Source: Flectobacillus longus (GTDB lineage Bacteria; Bacteroidota; Bacteroidia; Cytophagales; Spirosomataceae). Taken from it: a stretch of DNA of 64,000 nt. This document shows positions 9,391 through 20,100 of this stretch, piece after piece (within the stretch, counting starts at the first letter, position 1; each line of letters opens with the position of its first letter). The notes beneath the pieces are model-generated. The model was not told where the DNA came from, did no database searches, and worked only from the letters and a program-made list of their open reading frames with translations. The position numbers were made by a program, and so were the translations under genes. The stretch covers positions 62,001-126,000 of the forward strand of contig NZ_JASHIC010000024.1 in assembly GCF_030056705.1 (NCBI RefSeq). The letters run 5' to 3'.

Positions 9391-9392
9391 TC

Positions 9393-9926
9393 ATGACGAG
9401 AGAAGAAAAAGCAGTCATTATTGGTGAGTTGAGCGAAAAGTTCGCTGCTACTCCATACTTCTACATCACTGATACCGGCGGGTTGACCGTTGCAGAAGTA
9501 AACGCATTCAGAAGACTTTGTTTCCAACGTGGTTTAGAATACCGTGTTGTTAAAAATACTTTGATTGCTAAAGCACTTGAAACAACTGGTGTTGATTACA
9601 GTGCTTTCAATGGAACAGTTTTGAAAGGTTTGTCAGGTGTAATTTTCTCACCAGAAAACCCTAAAACTCCAGCTAAATTAATCAAAGACTTCAAAAAAGA
9701 AGCTGGTAAAGATAAGATCCGTTTCAAAGGAGCATCTATTGAAGGTGGTTTGTTCATCGGAGAAGATCAATTAGTAGCTCTTGAAAATGTGAAGTCAAAA
9801 CAAGAGATGATTGGCGACATCATTGGATTGTTGCAATCTCCTGCGAAAAACGTTGTTTCTGCTCTTCAAAGCAGTGGAGGCAAATTGGCAGGTATCTTGA
9901 AAACTTTGTCAGAAAGAGAAGGATAA
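9393..9926 (+). CDS. rplJ: 50S ribosomal protein L10
   Basis: A 177-residue L10, the base of the ribosomal stalk that carries L7/L12 dimers. It begins MTREEKAVIIGELSEKF, has the conserved FRRLCFQRGLEYRVVKNTL segment, and ends in a helical L12-binding tail (VSALQSSGGKLAGILKTL). It starts 2 bases after the rplA stop. A 114-base gap precedes rplL, the position where L10-(L12)4 control is exerted in other bacteria. Confidence 0.97.
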   Translation: MTREEKAVIIGELSEKFAATPYFYITDTGGLTVAEVNAFRRLCFQRGLEYRVVKNTLIAKALETTGVDYSAFNGTVLKGLSGVIFSPENPKTPAKLIKDFKKEAGKDKIRFKGASIEGGLFIGEDQLVALENVKSKQEMIGDIIGLLQSPAKNVVSALQSSGGKLAGILKTLSEREG

Positions 9927-10040
9927 TAACAGACCATTGGTCATTCTTCCTTGAAGACATACTCTTTGAAAGAGGCTTCCAAGCACAATATAACGCATAT
10001 AGTAAATCAAAATCGTAAACAATTAAAATCTATTAATACA

Positions 10041-10421
10041 ATGGCAGATTTAAAAGCATTCGCTGAACAATTAGTAAATTTAACAGTTAAAGAAGTTAAC
10101 GAATTAGCAGCTATCTTGAAAGATGAGTATGGTATCGAACCTGCTGCTGCTGCTGCAGTTGTTGTAGCTGGTGGTGGTGCTGGTGAAGCTGCTGAAGCTC
10201 CTGCTGAGAAAACTTCTTTCGACGTAATCTTGAAAGCTGCTGGTGCTAACAAATTAGCAGTAGTTAAATTGGTGAAAGACTTGACTGGTCTTGGCTTGAA
10301 AGAAGCTAAAGAAGTAGTTGACGGCGCTCCAAAAGCTATCAAAGAAGGCGTTTCTAAAGAAGAAGCTGAAGGTTTGAAAAAATCTTTAGAAGAAGCTGGT
10401 GCTGAAGTTGAAGTTAAGTAA
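10041..10421 (+). CDS. rplL: 50S ribosomal protein L7/L12
   Basis: A 126-residue stalk protein that recruits translation factors. It has an N-terminal dimerisation domain, an Ala/Gly-rich hinge (about residues 35-55) and a C-terminal domain with [21 protein letters not shown] start it at the ATG at 10041, which gives [13 protein letters not shown]; an upstream in-frame TTG at 9951 would add about 30 unlikely residues. It is the last gene of this operon: a strong terminator follows at once, so rpoB is not simply read from here. Confidence 0.97.
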   Translation: MADLKAFAEQLVNLTVKEVNELAAILKDEYGIEPAAAAAVVVAGGGAGEAAEAPAEKTSFDVILKAAGANKLAVVKLVKDLTGLGLKEAKEVVDGAPKAIKEGVSKEEAEGLKKSLEEAGAEVEVK

Positions 10422-10441
10422 TTAACACAATATACAGTATA

Positions 10442-10478
10442 AAAAAGAGTCATAACCTTAGGTTATGGCTCTTTTTGC
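10442..10478 (+). terminator. terminator after rplL
   Basis: A 16-bp stem (one G-T pair) with a TTA loop, left arm at 10442-10457 and right arm at 10461-10476, rich in A on one side and T on the other. It ends the rplKAJL transcript and can also act on the minus strand. Confidence 0.88.
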
Positions 10479-10632
10479 GTTATATGAACTTTTATTAATG
10501 ATTTGTAATTTTTCTTTTGTAAATGAATTAGTTGTGCTAGGAAGGTTTGCTGTAGGACTCTAAAACTGATTAATCCAAAATCAAATATCCGATACCCCAA
10601 TATTCGGGTATCTCTCATGTTCAAATTTATCT

Positions 10633-11076
10633 TTAATTTCTTTTGGGTGTATTCCTTTTTACAAACTCATCAAAAGAAAATCCTCCAGAACCTATTACCG
10701 AAAATACCATAAGCATAATTAACACAAATACCGATAACCATAACTCAGAGTTTAAATAACTAAAGCCATTTCTGAGGTTGGTAAAGAAAACTGCTACAAT
10801 CATGATAGGAAGCTGAGCAATCGATGCTGTTCGAGTAAGACAACCCAGAAGAATCATGAGTCCTCCAACCAAATGTGCAAACGCTACATAATGCACTGCC
10901 ACAACTGTCCAAGCATTGAAATGTAATCCCTGAATTAAAGTTGCAAGATAGGTGGTATCGCCAATAAAGCTAACCCCTTTCATGAAAAGCAAAACGCCCA
11001 AAAAAATACGTACGATGTCGAGCCAAGCAGGATGATGCGTGTCGCCCCAATGCTCAATTTGTTCGAGGGTTGTCAT
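10633..11076 (-). CDS. DoxX family membrane protein
   Basis: A 147-residue protein with four predicted membrane helices and the DoxX pattern: LDIVRIFLGVLLFMKGVSF, then AHLVGGLMILLG, then the final GSGGFSFDEF. DoxX-type proteins are small quinone/thiosulfate-related or redox membrane subunits, and most have no proven function. It lies on the minus strand between rplL and rpoB, where no gene is normally found. Its transcript would run towards the rplL terminator. ATG start at 11076. Confidence 0.85.
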   Translation of the reverse strand: MTTLEQIEHWGDTHHPAWLDIVRIFLGVLLFMKGVSFIGDTTYLATLIQGLHFNAWTVVAVHYVAFAHLVGGLMILLGCLTRTASIAQLPIMIVAVFFTNLRNGFSYLNSELWLSVFVLIMLMVFSVIGSGGFSFDEFVKRNTPKRN

Positions 11077-11247
11077 AGTCGTAAAAAGGTTTGATTTAGA
11101 GGAAGTTAAATGTTTTAAATGACAATGTCAAGTATATTTAAAGATGAATCTTTCAAACCTGTAATGTTTGGTTTTAGGGGTATTTTTAACAAGTATTGTT
11201 CTTTATAATTCATTTTTTTTACAACTCCAAATTTTCCTGCTAAAAAC

Positions 11248-11278
11248 TTGATAATCAAAGATTAATTTGGTAATTTTG
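11248..11278 (+). promoter_or_regulatory. promoter of rpoB
   Basis: A TTG at 11248-11250 and TAATTTTG at 11271-11278, 20 bases apart, match the Bacteroidota -33/-7 consensus. rpoB therefore has its own promoter, consistent with the terminator after rplL. Confidence 0.72.
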
Positions 11279-11483
11279 CAGGCTATCAAAGATTTTACGG
11301 ATTTTGCATCCCTTTTGATAAGTACTTGGTTCCGAAACACTTTTCTTTTTTCGTAGGAAGATTAGCAAAGGGAGGCAATGATACTCACATCTACGAGGCT
11401 TCATTTGGCACAAAAGCCAAACTTGTCAGTTTTGCAAAGAGGACCCTTACTTACCATTCTTTGCTCATTGATACCAACTGATA

Positions 11484-11519
11484 ACAGTAAACTTTTACAG
11501 TAAACTTCAAAACAGTAAC
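11484..11519 (+). repeat. tandem ACAGTAA repeats in rpoB translation start region
   Basis: ACAGTAAACTT occurs at 11484-11494 and again at 11497-11507, followed by ACAGTAAC at 11512-11519. The periods are 13 and 15 bases. The copies end 13 bases before the rpoB ATG. Confidence 0.6.
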
Positions 11520-11532
11520 AGCCTTGGCACAC

Positions 11533-14500
11533 ATGACAAACACTGGCAGACTCGCGTTCGCCAAAGTTAAGAATTTGCTTGAGTACCCAGATTTCTTGGA
11601 TATTCAGGTGAAGTCATTCCAGGAGTTTTTCCAATTGGAAACTCCTGCTGAAAATCGTAATGACGAGGGTCTATTTAAGGTTTTTGCTGAGAACTTCCCA
11701 ATTGCGGATTCTCGTGAAAACTTTGTTCTCGAATTTATTGACTATTCGGTTGACCCTCCAAAATATTCGGTAGATGAGTGTATTGACCGTGGTCTTACTT
11801 ACTCAGTACCTTTAAAAGCGAAACTTCGTTTGATTTGTAATGATGACGACAACGAAGATTTCGAAACAATTGAGCAAGAAGTATTCTTAGGAAATATTCC
11901 TTATATGACTGAGCGTGGCTCATTTGTAATCAACGGAGCTGAGCGCGTAATTGTATCTCAATTGCACCGTTCTCCAGGGGTATTCTTCTCTCAAAGCCGT
12001 CACACAAATGGTACTAAGTTGTACTCAGCTCGTATTATTCCTTTCAAAGGTTCTTGGATTGAATTTGCAACTGACGTAAACAACGTAATGTACGCTTACA
12101 TCGACCGTAAGAAAAAGTTCCCTGTAACAACTCTTTTGCGTGCGATTGGTTTCGGTTCAGATAAAGAAATCTTAGACTTGTTTGGTCTTTCTGAAGAAGT
12201 TAGAGCTGATCAAGCTACTTTGAAAAAAGCAGTAGGTCGTCGTTTGGCGGCAAGAGTATTGAGAACTTGGCAAGAAGACTTCGTGGATGAGGATACTGGT
12301 GAAGTAGTATCTATCGACCGTAACGAAGTATTGTTGGAACGTGACTCTGTTATTTCTGCCAATGACATCGAAACAATTTTAGATGCAGGTCTTGATACAA
12401 TCATTCTTCACAAAGAAGATATGAATGTAAACGATTATAATATCATTTATAACACGTTACAAAAAGACTCTTCAAACTCTGAAAAAGAAGCGGTTGAGCA
12501 AATTTACCGTCAGTTGCGTAATACAGAAGCACCTGATGAGCAAACAGCTCGTGACATTATCCAAAACTTGTTCTTCTCTGACAAACGTTACGATTTAGGT
12601 GAGGTTGGTCGTTATAGAATTAACAAGAAATTGGGTCATGATATTCCAATGGAAACGAAAGTATTGACAAAAGATGATATTATCTCGATTGTTAAATACT
12701 TAATCGGTTTGATTAACTCAAAAGCTGTAGTCGATGATATTGACCACTTGTCAAATCGTCGTGTTCGTACAGTAGGTGAGCAATTATATGCTCAGTTTGG
12801 GGTAGGTTTGGCTCGTATGGCTCGTACCATCAAAGAACGTATGAACGTTCGTGATAACGAAGACTTCAAGCCAGTTGATTTGATTAATGCTCGTACGCTT
12901 TCTTCTGTAATCAACTCGTTCTTCGGAACCAACCAGCTTTCTCAGTTTATGGACCAAACAAACCCATTGGCTGAGATTACTCACAAGCGTCGTTTGTCGG
13001 CCCTTGGACCTGGTGGTCTCTCTCGTGAGCGTGCAGGTTTTGAGGTTCGTGACGTTCACTATACGCACTACGGTCGTTTGTGTACGATTGAAACTCCTGA
13101 AGGTCCAAACATCGGTTTGATTTCATCACTTTGCGTTCACGCAAAAATCAACTCGATGGGCTTTATTGAAACACCTTATCGTGTAGTAGAAAGTGGAAAA
13201 GTACAAGTAGATCAAGTTCACTATTTGACAGCAGAAGAAGAAGATGGTAAAAACATCATTCAGGCAAATGCTTCTTATGGTGATGATGGTTTGTTTGAAA
13301 GTGACCGTGTAAAAGCTCGTTTCGAAGGGGACTTCCCAAGAGTTGACCCACAAGAGGCTCAATTCATGGATGTTGCTCCAAACCAAATTGTATCGGTTGC
13401 GGCTTCTTTGATTCCTTTCTTGGAGCATGATGATGCCAACCGTGCCTTGATGGGTTCAAACATGCAACGTCAGGCCGTGCCATTGTTGCGTCCTGAAGCT
13501 CCTATCGTAGGTACAGGTCTTGAAGCTCGTGTAGCACTTGACTCTCGCACATTAGTTGTGGCAGAGGCAGATGGTGTTATTGCTTATGTAGACAGTATCA
13601 AAATCGTTGTAAAATACGATATGTCTCCTAATGAGTACTTAGTAAGCTTTGAAGGTGATACAAAAGAATACAAATTGATTAAGTTCCGTAGAACTAACCA
13701 AGATACTACAATCAACTTGAAGCCAATTGTTCGTAAAGGACAACGTGTACAAAAAGGACAAGCACTTTGTGAAGGTTATGCAACACAACAAGGTGAATTG
13801 GCACTTGGACGTAACATGAAAGTAGCCTTCATGCCTTGGCAAGGTTACAACTTCGAGGATGCGATTGTAATTTCTGAGAAAGTTGTTCGTGATGATATCT
13901 TTACTTCAATCCACATTGAAGAATTCGAACTAGAAGTTCGTGATACCAAACGTGGAGAAGAAGAATTAACAGCTGAGATTCCTAACGTTTCTGAAGAAAC
14001 AGTGAAGAACTTAGATGAAAACGGTGTTGTACGAGTAGGTTCTGAAGTAAAAGAAGGAGATATCCTTATTGGTAAAATCACACCAAAAGGAGAATCTGAT
14101 CCAACTCCAGAAGAAAAATTACTTCGTGCTATCTTCGGTGATAAAGCTGGTGATGTGAAGGATGCTTCTAAGAAAGCACCACCATCATTGAAAGGTGTTG
14201 TTATCGATACCAAATTGTTTAGCCGTCCTAAGAAAGACAAAGACGAGCGTGAGAAAGCGAAGAAAGAGTTGACAATTTTGTCAAAACAATTGTCAAGAGA
14301 CCTTACTTCTATTCGTGCTACGATGATAGGCAAAATGGTTGAATTGTTGGAAGGTAAAACTTGTAACGGTATCAAACATAAATTCGGTTCGGTTATCCTT
14401 GAAAAAGGAATCAAGTTTACAGCTCGTAACATTGAAGAAGCTTTGTTCCCTGCTAAAAACTTGTACCGTGACGATAGCTCATATAGTGTTCCTGAAGAAG

Positions 14501-15393
14501 CTAACTTGTTGGCTGACTTGATTTTGGAAGAAGCTAGTGAAGATGATGCTGCCAACAAATTGTTGTTACTGTTGGTGAAAAACTATAATGTTCGTCGTAA
14601 CGAATTAGTAGGTCGCTTCAAACGTGAGAGATTCGTATTAGAAGTAGGAGACGAATTGCCAGCTGGTATCGTGAAATTAGCGAAAGTATATATCGCTAAG
14701 AAACGTAAGTTGAAAGTGGGTGACAAAATGGCGGGTCGCCACGGTAACAAAGGGGTTGTGGCTCGTATTGTACGTGACGAAGATATGCCATTCTTGGAAG
14801 ACGGAACTCCAGTAGACATCGTGTTGAACCCACTAGGGGTACCTTCACGTATGAACATCGGTCAGATTTATGAGACTGTATTGGCTTGGGCAGGTGAAAA
14901 ATTGAACAAGAAATACGCTACTCCAATCTTTGACGGTGCTACAGAAGCAGAAGTAGCTCACGAATTGACATTAGCTGGATTGCCATCTTGGGGTCGTACA
15001 TACTTGTACAATGGTCTTAGTGGCGAGCGTTTTGACCAACCAGTAACAGTAGGTATTATTTACATGCTGAAACTAGGTCACTTAGTAGATGATAAAATGC
15101 ACGCACGTTCAATCGGACCATATTCATTGATTACGCAACAACCTCTTGGTGGTAAAGCACAGTTTGGTGGTCAGCGTTTTGGTGAAATGGAGGTTTGGGC
15201 ACTCGAAGCATTTGGTGCTGCTAATATCCTTCAAGAAATTTTGACAGTTAAATCCGATGACGTAGTAGGTCGTGCAAAAGCATACGAAGCTATCGTTAAA
15301 GGTGAAAACATGCCAAAACCAGGTATTCCAGAATCATTCAACGTATTGATCCACGAACTAAGAGGTTTAGCTCTAGAAATTACGTTGGAATAA
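11533..15393 (+). CDS. rpoB: RNA polymerase beta subunit
   Basis: A 1286-residue catalytic subunit. The rifampicin-binding region is visible with [20 protein letters not shown] and [20 protein letters not shown], all of the wild-type form expected for rifampicin sensitivity. Other core motifs include the [12 protein letters not shown] segment, [14 protein letters not shown] and the C-terminal [15 protein letters not shown]. The ATG at 11533 is used; an in-frame TTG three codons earlier is less likely. Codon use is highly biased. The gene ends TAATAA, and the next gene begins immediately after. That gene is not rpoC. Confidence 0.98.
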   Translation: MTNTGRLAFAKVKNLLEYPDFLDIQVKSFQEFFQLETPAENRNDEGLFKVFAENFPIADSRENFVLEFIDYSVDPPKYSVDECIDRGLTYSVPLKAKLRLICNDDDNEDFETIEQEVFLGNIPYMTERGSFVINGAERVIVSQLHRSPGVFFSQSRHTNGTKLYSARIIPFKGSWIEFATDVNNVMYAYIDRKKKFPVTTLLRAIGFGSDKEILDLFGLSEEVRADQATLKKAVGRRLAARVLRTWQEDFVDEDTGEVVSIDRNEVLLERDSVISANDIETILDAGLDTIILHKEDMNVNDYNIIYNTLQKDSSNSEKEAVEQIYRQLRNTEAPDEQTARDIIQNLFFSDKRYDLGEVGRYRINKKLGHDIPMETKVLTKDDIISIVKYLIGLINSKAVVDDIDHLSNRRVRTVGEQLYAQFGVGLARMARTIKERMNVRDNEDFKPVDLINARTLSSVINSFFGTNQLSQFMDQTNPLAEITHKRRLSALGPGGLSRERAGFEVRDVHYTHYGRLCTIETPEGPNIGLISSLCVHAKINSMGFIETPYRVVESGKVQVDQVHYLTAEEEDGKNIIQANASYGDDGLFESDRVKARFEGDFPRVDPQEAQFMDVAPNQIVSVAASLIPFLEHDDANRALMGSNMQRQAVPLLRPEAPIVGTGLEARVALDSRTLVVAEADGVIAYVDSIKIVVKYDMSPNEYLVSFEGDTKEYKLIKFRRTNQDTTINLKPIVRKGQRVQKGQALCEGYATQQGELALGRNMKVAFMPWQGYNFEDAIVISEKVVRDDIFTSIHIEEFELEVRDTKRGEEELTAEIPNVSEETVKNLDENGVVRVGSEVKEGDILIGKITPKGESDPTPEEKLLRAIFGDKAGDVKDASKKAPPSLKGVVIDTKLFSRPKKDKDEREKAKKELTILSKQLSRDLTSIRATMIGKMVELLEGKTCNGIKHKFGSVILEKGIKFTARNIEEALFPAKNLYRDDSSYSVPEEANLLADLILEEASEDDAANKLLLLLVKNYNVRRNELVGRFKRERFVLEVGDELPAGIVKLAKVYIAKKRKLKVGDKMAGRHGNKGVVARIVRDEDMPFLEDGTPVDIVLNPLGVPSRMNIGQIYETVLAWAGEKLNKKYATPIFDGATEAEVAHELTLAGLPSWGRTYLYNGLSGERFDQPVTVGIIYMLKLGHLVDDKMHARSIGPYSLITQQPLGGKAQFGGQRFGEMEVWALEAFGAANILQEILTVKSDDVVGRAKAYEAIVKGENMPKPGIPESFNVLIHELRGLALEITLE

Positions 15394-15396
15394 TAA

Positions 15397-17043
15397 ATGA
15401 TAAGGAAACTAGGTGTTTTTTTACTAGGTATAATACCTCCTTTAATGTTTGCCTATTTCTGTTTTTATCATACACAAAACCTTGTGATATTTGATGACTA
15501 CACAATGGTAGCAGGAGCATTTTTAGGAGAACTAAAAGCATCAACGATTAGTGAAAAATTGACCGCATTGTTTGCGCAGCACAATGAGTATCGATTTCCT
15601 ATTTTGACGCTGATGAGTATGTTTCAATATAAGGTGTTTGGTCAGATTCATTTCAACTATTACCCTTACATAGGTGACTTCTCATTGCTAGGATTGTATT
15701 TAGTAGTGTATAGTACCTTCAGAAGAGTTCAAAGTAGTAGTAAGCTGTTGCCGATGGTATATCTTATGTTTCCATTACATATCTATATCATTATTACTTG
15801 GGCAAACTCTTCGTGTCAGTACTTATGGGCTTTGTTTTATAGTATTTGGACAGTATATCTGTTGTTACAGAAAAATTCTAAGTGGAATTATCTTGCATTT
15901 GGAACTGTACTAATGGGCATTTTTTCCTTTGGTAGTGGCATTTTTGCCCTACCATTGGGAGCTGTCATTTTATTAGTAGAAAGAAAATATAAGTTGCTGT
16001 TTGCATGGTTGACTTATGCAGCGATAATAGTCGGATTTTATTTTCATGGTTACCAAAAACAACCATTTATTGAATTAGGACTAAAAACGTTTCAGGAGCA
16101 TCCTACTTATATTCCTTTAGGTTTTTTGTATATCTGGGGCGGATGGGCTGATTTATCCTTGTCGGCATTGAGTTTTTGGAAAGCTACAATACCGGGTATT
16201 GCAGGTTTTTTAACCTTACTCTTGGTATTTTATGTTTTGTGGAAATCTTTTCTCAATATGAGGTTAAAAGATCAAACTACGCATTTTGTAGCATCATTTA
16301 CGTTTTATACGCTTGGATATTTGCTTTTTACCACCAGTGTAATTGCATTTGGTCGAACAGGAAGTGATCCAGAATTTACGATGTTAGTTTCCAATCATCG
16401 TTATTATGCTTTCATGGCACTGGCGCTAGTGTATGGATATTTTGTGATGAATGTAAGGTTTGCTCATTTTGCAAAAATTGCTTTAGGGTTTTCTATGGCA
16501 ATCTTCTTTTTAGGATATGCAAAATTTTGGGGACTAATGTCTTCACGAGCCAAACTTTTAGCAGCAGTAACATTTAATCATTACTATGATGGTGTTCCTC
16601 CTACGCATCCGCATTATAACCCATTCTACTTTATTAAAAAGACGAACGATTCATTAATGAATCATTATAATGCTTATGTTTTTCCAGCAACACCCTTGCA
16701 TAAAGAATGGAAGGCATTTGCGGAAAAACCAACTTTTGAGAAAAATACCTTGACTTTGCAATCAATAGTGACAGATTCAACGTTGACATTAAATGGTAAT
16801 AATCTAGAGCAATCTGGACTTCATGGAACTTATTACTTGTTGAAGTCGAAAGAATATCTATTTGTTTATAATCCTAGTAGAGTTCAGTTGGCATCTAGAA
16901 AGCCATATTTGCAAAGTTCAGAATACAATACGATTATACCCAAAGGCGAACTGCACAAAGGATCTTATGATTTAATCTTGTGCAATTATCAGAATTCGGA
17001 AGCTAAATATTATAAAACAAACCTTAAATGGGATATTTTATAA
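15397..17043 (+). CDS. polytopic membrane protein, GT-C glycosyltransferase-like, between rpoB and rpoC
   Basis: A 548-residue protein with about 10-11 membrane helices in the first 400 residues and a soluble C-terminal domain of about 150 residues. After helix 1 there is a loop with FDDYTMVAG and then AQHNEYRFPIL. An acidic pair and an HNE(H/Y)R motif in the first outer loop recall GT-C lipid-linked-sugar transferases and related uncharacterised membrane proteins; this is inference. The ATG lies 3 bases after the rpoB stop, so it must be transcribed with rpoB. Codon use is unlike its neighbours, with frequent AGA, AGG, ATA and TTA, which suggests modest expression and later insertion. I do not recognise a specific function. 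Confidence 0.8.
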   Translation: MIRKLGVFLLGIIPPLMFAYFCFYHTQNLVIFDDYTMVAGAFLGELKASTISEKLTALFAQHNEYRFPILTLMSMFQYKVFGQIHFNYYPYIGDFSLLGLYLVVYSTFRRVQSSSKLLPMVYLMFPLHIYIIITWANSSCQYLWALFYSIWTVYLLLQKNSKWNYLAFGTVLMGIFSFGSGIFALPLGAVILLVERKYKLLFAWLTYAAIIVGFYFHGYQKQPFIELGLKTFQEHPTYIPLGFLYIWGGWADLSLSALSFWKATIPGIAGFLTLLLVFYVLWKSFLNMRLKDQTTHFVASFTFYTLGYLLFTTSVIAFGRTGSDPEFTMLVSNHRYYAFMALALVYGYFVMNVRFAHFAKIALGFSMAIFFLGYAKFWGLMSSRAKLLAAVTFNHYYDGVPPTHPHYNPFYFIKKTNDSLMNHYNAYVFPATPLHKEWKAFAEKPTFEKNTLTLQSIVTDSTLTLNGNNLEQSGLHGTYYLLKSKEYLFVYNPSRVQLASRKPYLQSSEYNTIIPKGELHKGSYDLILCNYQNSEAKYYKTNLKWDIL

Positions 17044-17184
17044 ATGAATATGCTTCCAAAGTTTGTAGATACCGAAGCTAAATCGTGAGGTTATTTTTCT
17101 GAAAGTTAATTCCCAGGGAGAAATAAAGCCATGCGCTAATTTTTCCAAACCCTTAGATATTTTAAATTAAAAACAGATTTAAAA

Positions 17185-20100
17185 ATGTCATTCAAAAAAA
17201 ATAGAAAATTAAATAGCGACTTCCAGAGAGTAACAATCTCGTTGGCATCGCCAGAGTCAATTCTTGAAGGTTCGCATGGCGAGGTTACTCAACCTGAAAC
17301 CATCAACTATAGGACTTACAAACCAGAAATGGGAGGTTTGTTCTGCGAGCGTATCTTCGGTCCAACGAAAGACTGGGAATGTCACTGTGGAAAATATAAG
17401 CGTATTCGCTATAAAGGTATCATCTGCGACCGTTGTGGTGTAGAGGTTACTGAGAAAAAAGTACGTCGTGAGCGTATGGGACACATCGAATTGGTGGTTC
17501 CTGTAGCACACATCTGGTACTTCCGTAGTTTGCCTAACAAAATTGGTTATTTGCTAGGTCTTTCTACAAAAAAATTGGATCAAGTTATCTACTACGAAAG
17601 ATACGTGGTAGTTCAACCAGGTATCAAAGAGGAAGATGGTGTTAACAAAATGGACTTCTTGACTGAAGACGAATATTTGGACATTATCGACAAATTGCCT
17701 CGCGAAAACCAATTGCTTCCTGACGAAGATCCTCAAAAATTCATTGCTAAGATGGGTGCTGAGGCACTTGAAATGTTATTGAAACGTACTGCGTTAGATG
17801 ATCTTTCTTATAGTCTTCGCCACTCGGCTGCTAACGACACTTCTCAACAACGTAAAGCTGAAGCTTTAAAACGTTTGAAAGTAGTTGAAGCTTTCCGTGA
17901 AGCTGGTACACGTATCGAAAACAGACCAGAATGGATGGTTATTAAAATGGTTCCTGTAATTCCACCAGAATTACGTCCATTAGTACCTCTTGATGGTGGT
18001 CGTTTTGCTACGTCAGATTTGAATGATCTTTACCGTCGTGTAATCATTCGTAACAACCGTTTGAAACGTTTGATTGAAATCAAAGCGCCTGAAGTAATTT
18101 TACGTAACGAAAAACGTATGCTTCAAGAAGCTGTTGACTCATTGTTTGACAACTCACGTAAAGTTAACGCTGTACGTTCTGAAGGTAACCGTGCTTTGAA
18201 ATCTCTTTCTGATATGTTGAAAGGTAAGCAAGGTCGTTTCCGTCAAAACTTGTTAGGTAAACGTGTTGACTACTCTGGTCGTTCGGTAATCGTAGTAGGT
18301 CCAGAATTGAAGATGCACGAGTGTGGTTTGCCAAAAGATATGGCTGCCGAGCTATTCAAGCCATTTGTTATTCGCAAATTGATTGAGCGTGGTATCGTTA
18401 AAACGGTAAAATCTGCTAAGAAAATCGTTGATAGAAAAGACCCTGTGGTTTGGGATATTTTGGAAAACGTAATGAAAGGACACCCTGTTCTTCTTAACCG
18501 TGCCCCAACGCTCCACCGTTTGGGTATCCAAGCATTCCAACCTAAGTTGATCGAAGGTAAAGCTATCCAATTGCACCCATTGACTTGTACGGCCTTCAAC
18601 GCCGACTTTGATGGTGACCAGATGGCGGTACACGTACCACTAGGTCAAGAGGCTATCCTTGAGGCATCTTTATTGATGTTGGCTTCGCACAACATCTTGA
18701 ACCCTGCCAACGGTGCGCCTATTACAGTACCTTCTCAAGACATGGTTCTTGGTTTGTACTACGTAACAAAAGGACGTAGACATACACCAGAGTACCCAAT
18801 TGTAGGTGAAGGAATGAAATTCTACGGCTTTGAAGAAGTAGTAATTGGTATGAACGAAGGTAGAGTTTCGAAACATGCTAATATCGAAGTAAAAGCTAAG
18901 GTTCGTAAAGAAGATGGTACATTGGTTGAAGAAATGGTGAAAACTGTTGCAGGTCGTGTATTATTCAACCTTTGCGTTCCTGAAGAAGTAGGATATATCA
19001 ATGAATTGTTGACTAAGAAGAAATTGCAACAAATCATTTCTCAAGTATTTAAAATCTCTGGAGTAGCTCGTACTGCTAAATTCTTAGATGATATTAAAGA
19101 ATTGGGTTACCAGATGGCCTTCAGAGGTGGTCTTTCAATGGGTATCGGTGATATTATCGTACCAGAAGAAAAGGCTGACTTAATTACTAAAGCTACTGAA
19201 GATGTAGCTTCTGTAACTGATAACTACTTGATGGGTCTTATTACCGATAACGAGCGTTACAATGCCGTTATTGATATTTGGACGAAAGTAAACTCGAAAA
19301 TCACGGATACGTTGATGAAGCAAATGGAGAATGACCAACAAGGCTTCAACGCTATCTTTATGATGATGCACTCAGGTGCTCGTGGTTCTCGTGAGCAGAT
19401 TCGTCAGTTAGGTGGTATGCGTGGTTTGATGGCAAAGCCTCAAAAGAACTTACAAGGTTCGGTTGGTGAAATCATCGAAAACCCAATCCTTTCTAACTTT
19501 AAAGAAGGTCTTGACGTACTTGAGTACTTTATCTCAACGCACGGTGCTCGTAAAGGTCTTGCCGATACAGCCTTGAAAACGGCCGATGCTGGTTACTTGA
19601 CTCGTCGTTTGCATGACGTTGCTCAGGATGTTATTGTAAACGAAGAAGATTGTGGTACATTACGTGGTATCCAAATCGCTGCGTTGAAAGATAACGAAGA
19701 GATCATCGAACCACTTTCAGAGCGTATCTTAGGTCGTGTGTCAATTCACGATGTACATGATCCAGTTACTGGAGATTTGCTGATTCCAGCAGGTGAAGAA
19801 ATCACTGAAGAGATGGCAACAAGTGTAGATGATACAGCTATTGATTCTATCGAGATTCGTTCGGTATTAACTTGTGAAACTCGTAATGGTGTTTGTGCTA
19901 AGTGTTATGGCCGTAACCTTTCAACAGGTAGAATGGTAAGTATCGGTGAAGCTGTAGGGGTAATTGCTTCTCAGTCAATCGGTGAGCCAGGTACACAGTT
20001 GACACTTCGTACATTCCACGTTGGGGGTACTGCCCAAAACGTAACATTGGATGCAACGATTAAAGCGAAATTTGATGGTATCATCCGTTTCGAAGAGATG

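Larger units (their letters stand above)
11077..11532 (+). other. rpoB promoter region and long leader
   Basis: A 456-base region between the divergent doxX-like gene and rpoB. A promoter is visible at 11248-11278. The leader of about 245 bases contains a TTTGGC/GCCAAA hairpin (11404-11421), a TATCAAAG/CTTTTGATA pairing near 11283-11320, and tandem ACAGTAAACTT copies directly before the start codon. Confidence 0.55.

Noticed and set aside
10007-10453. 148-codon minus-strand frame opposite rplL
   Set aside because: Low-complexity Ser/Ala/Thr reflection of the Ala-rich rplL hinge; it runs through the terminator.
12889-13060. Possible rifampicin-resistance change in rpoB (Thr in the place of an Asn after FMDQ)
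   Set aside because: The key Ser, Asp, His and Ser residues are wild type; the Thr is, as I recall, usual in Bacteroidota.
13845-14558. 237-codon open frame on the minus strand inside rpoB
   Set aside because: It is a mirror of the strongly biased rpoB codons, Ser/Asn-rich without domain motifs, and rpoB is certain on the other strand.
17044-17184. Promoter for rpoC in the gap after the inserted gene
   Set aside because: I found no TAnnTTTG box with a suitably spaced TTG; a weak or different promoter cannot be excluded.
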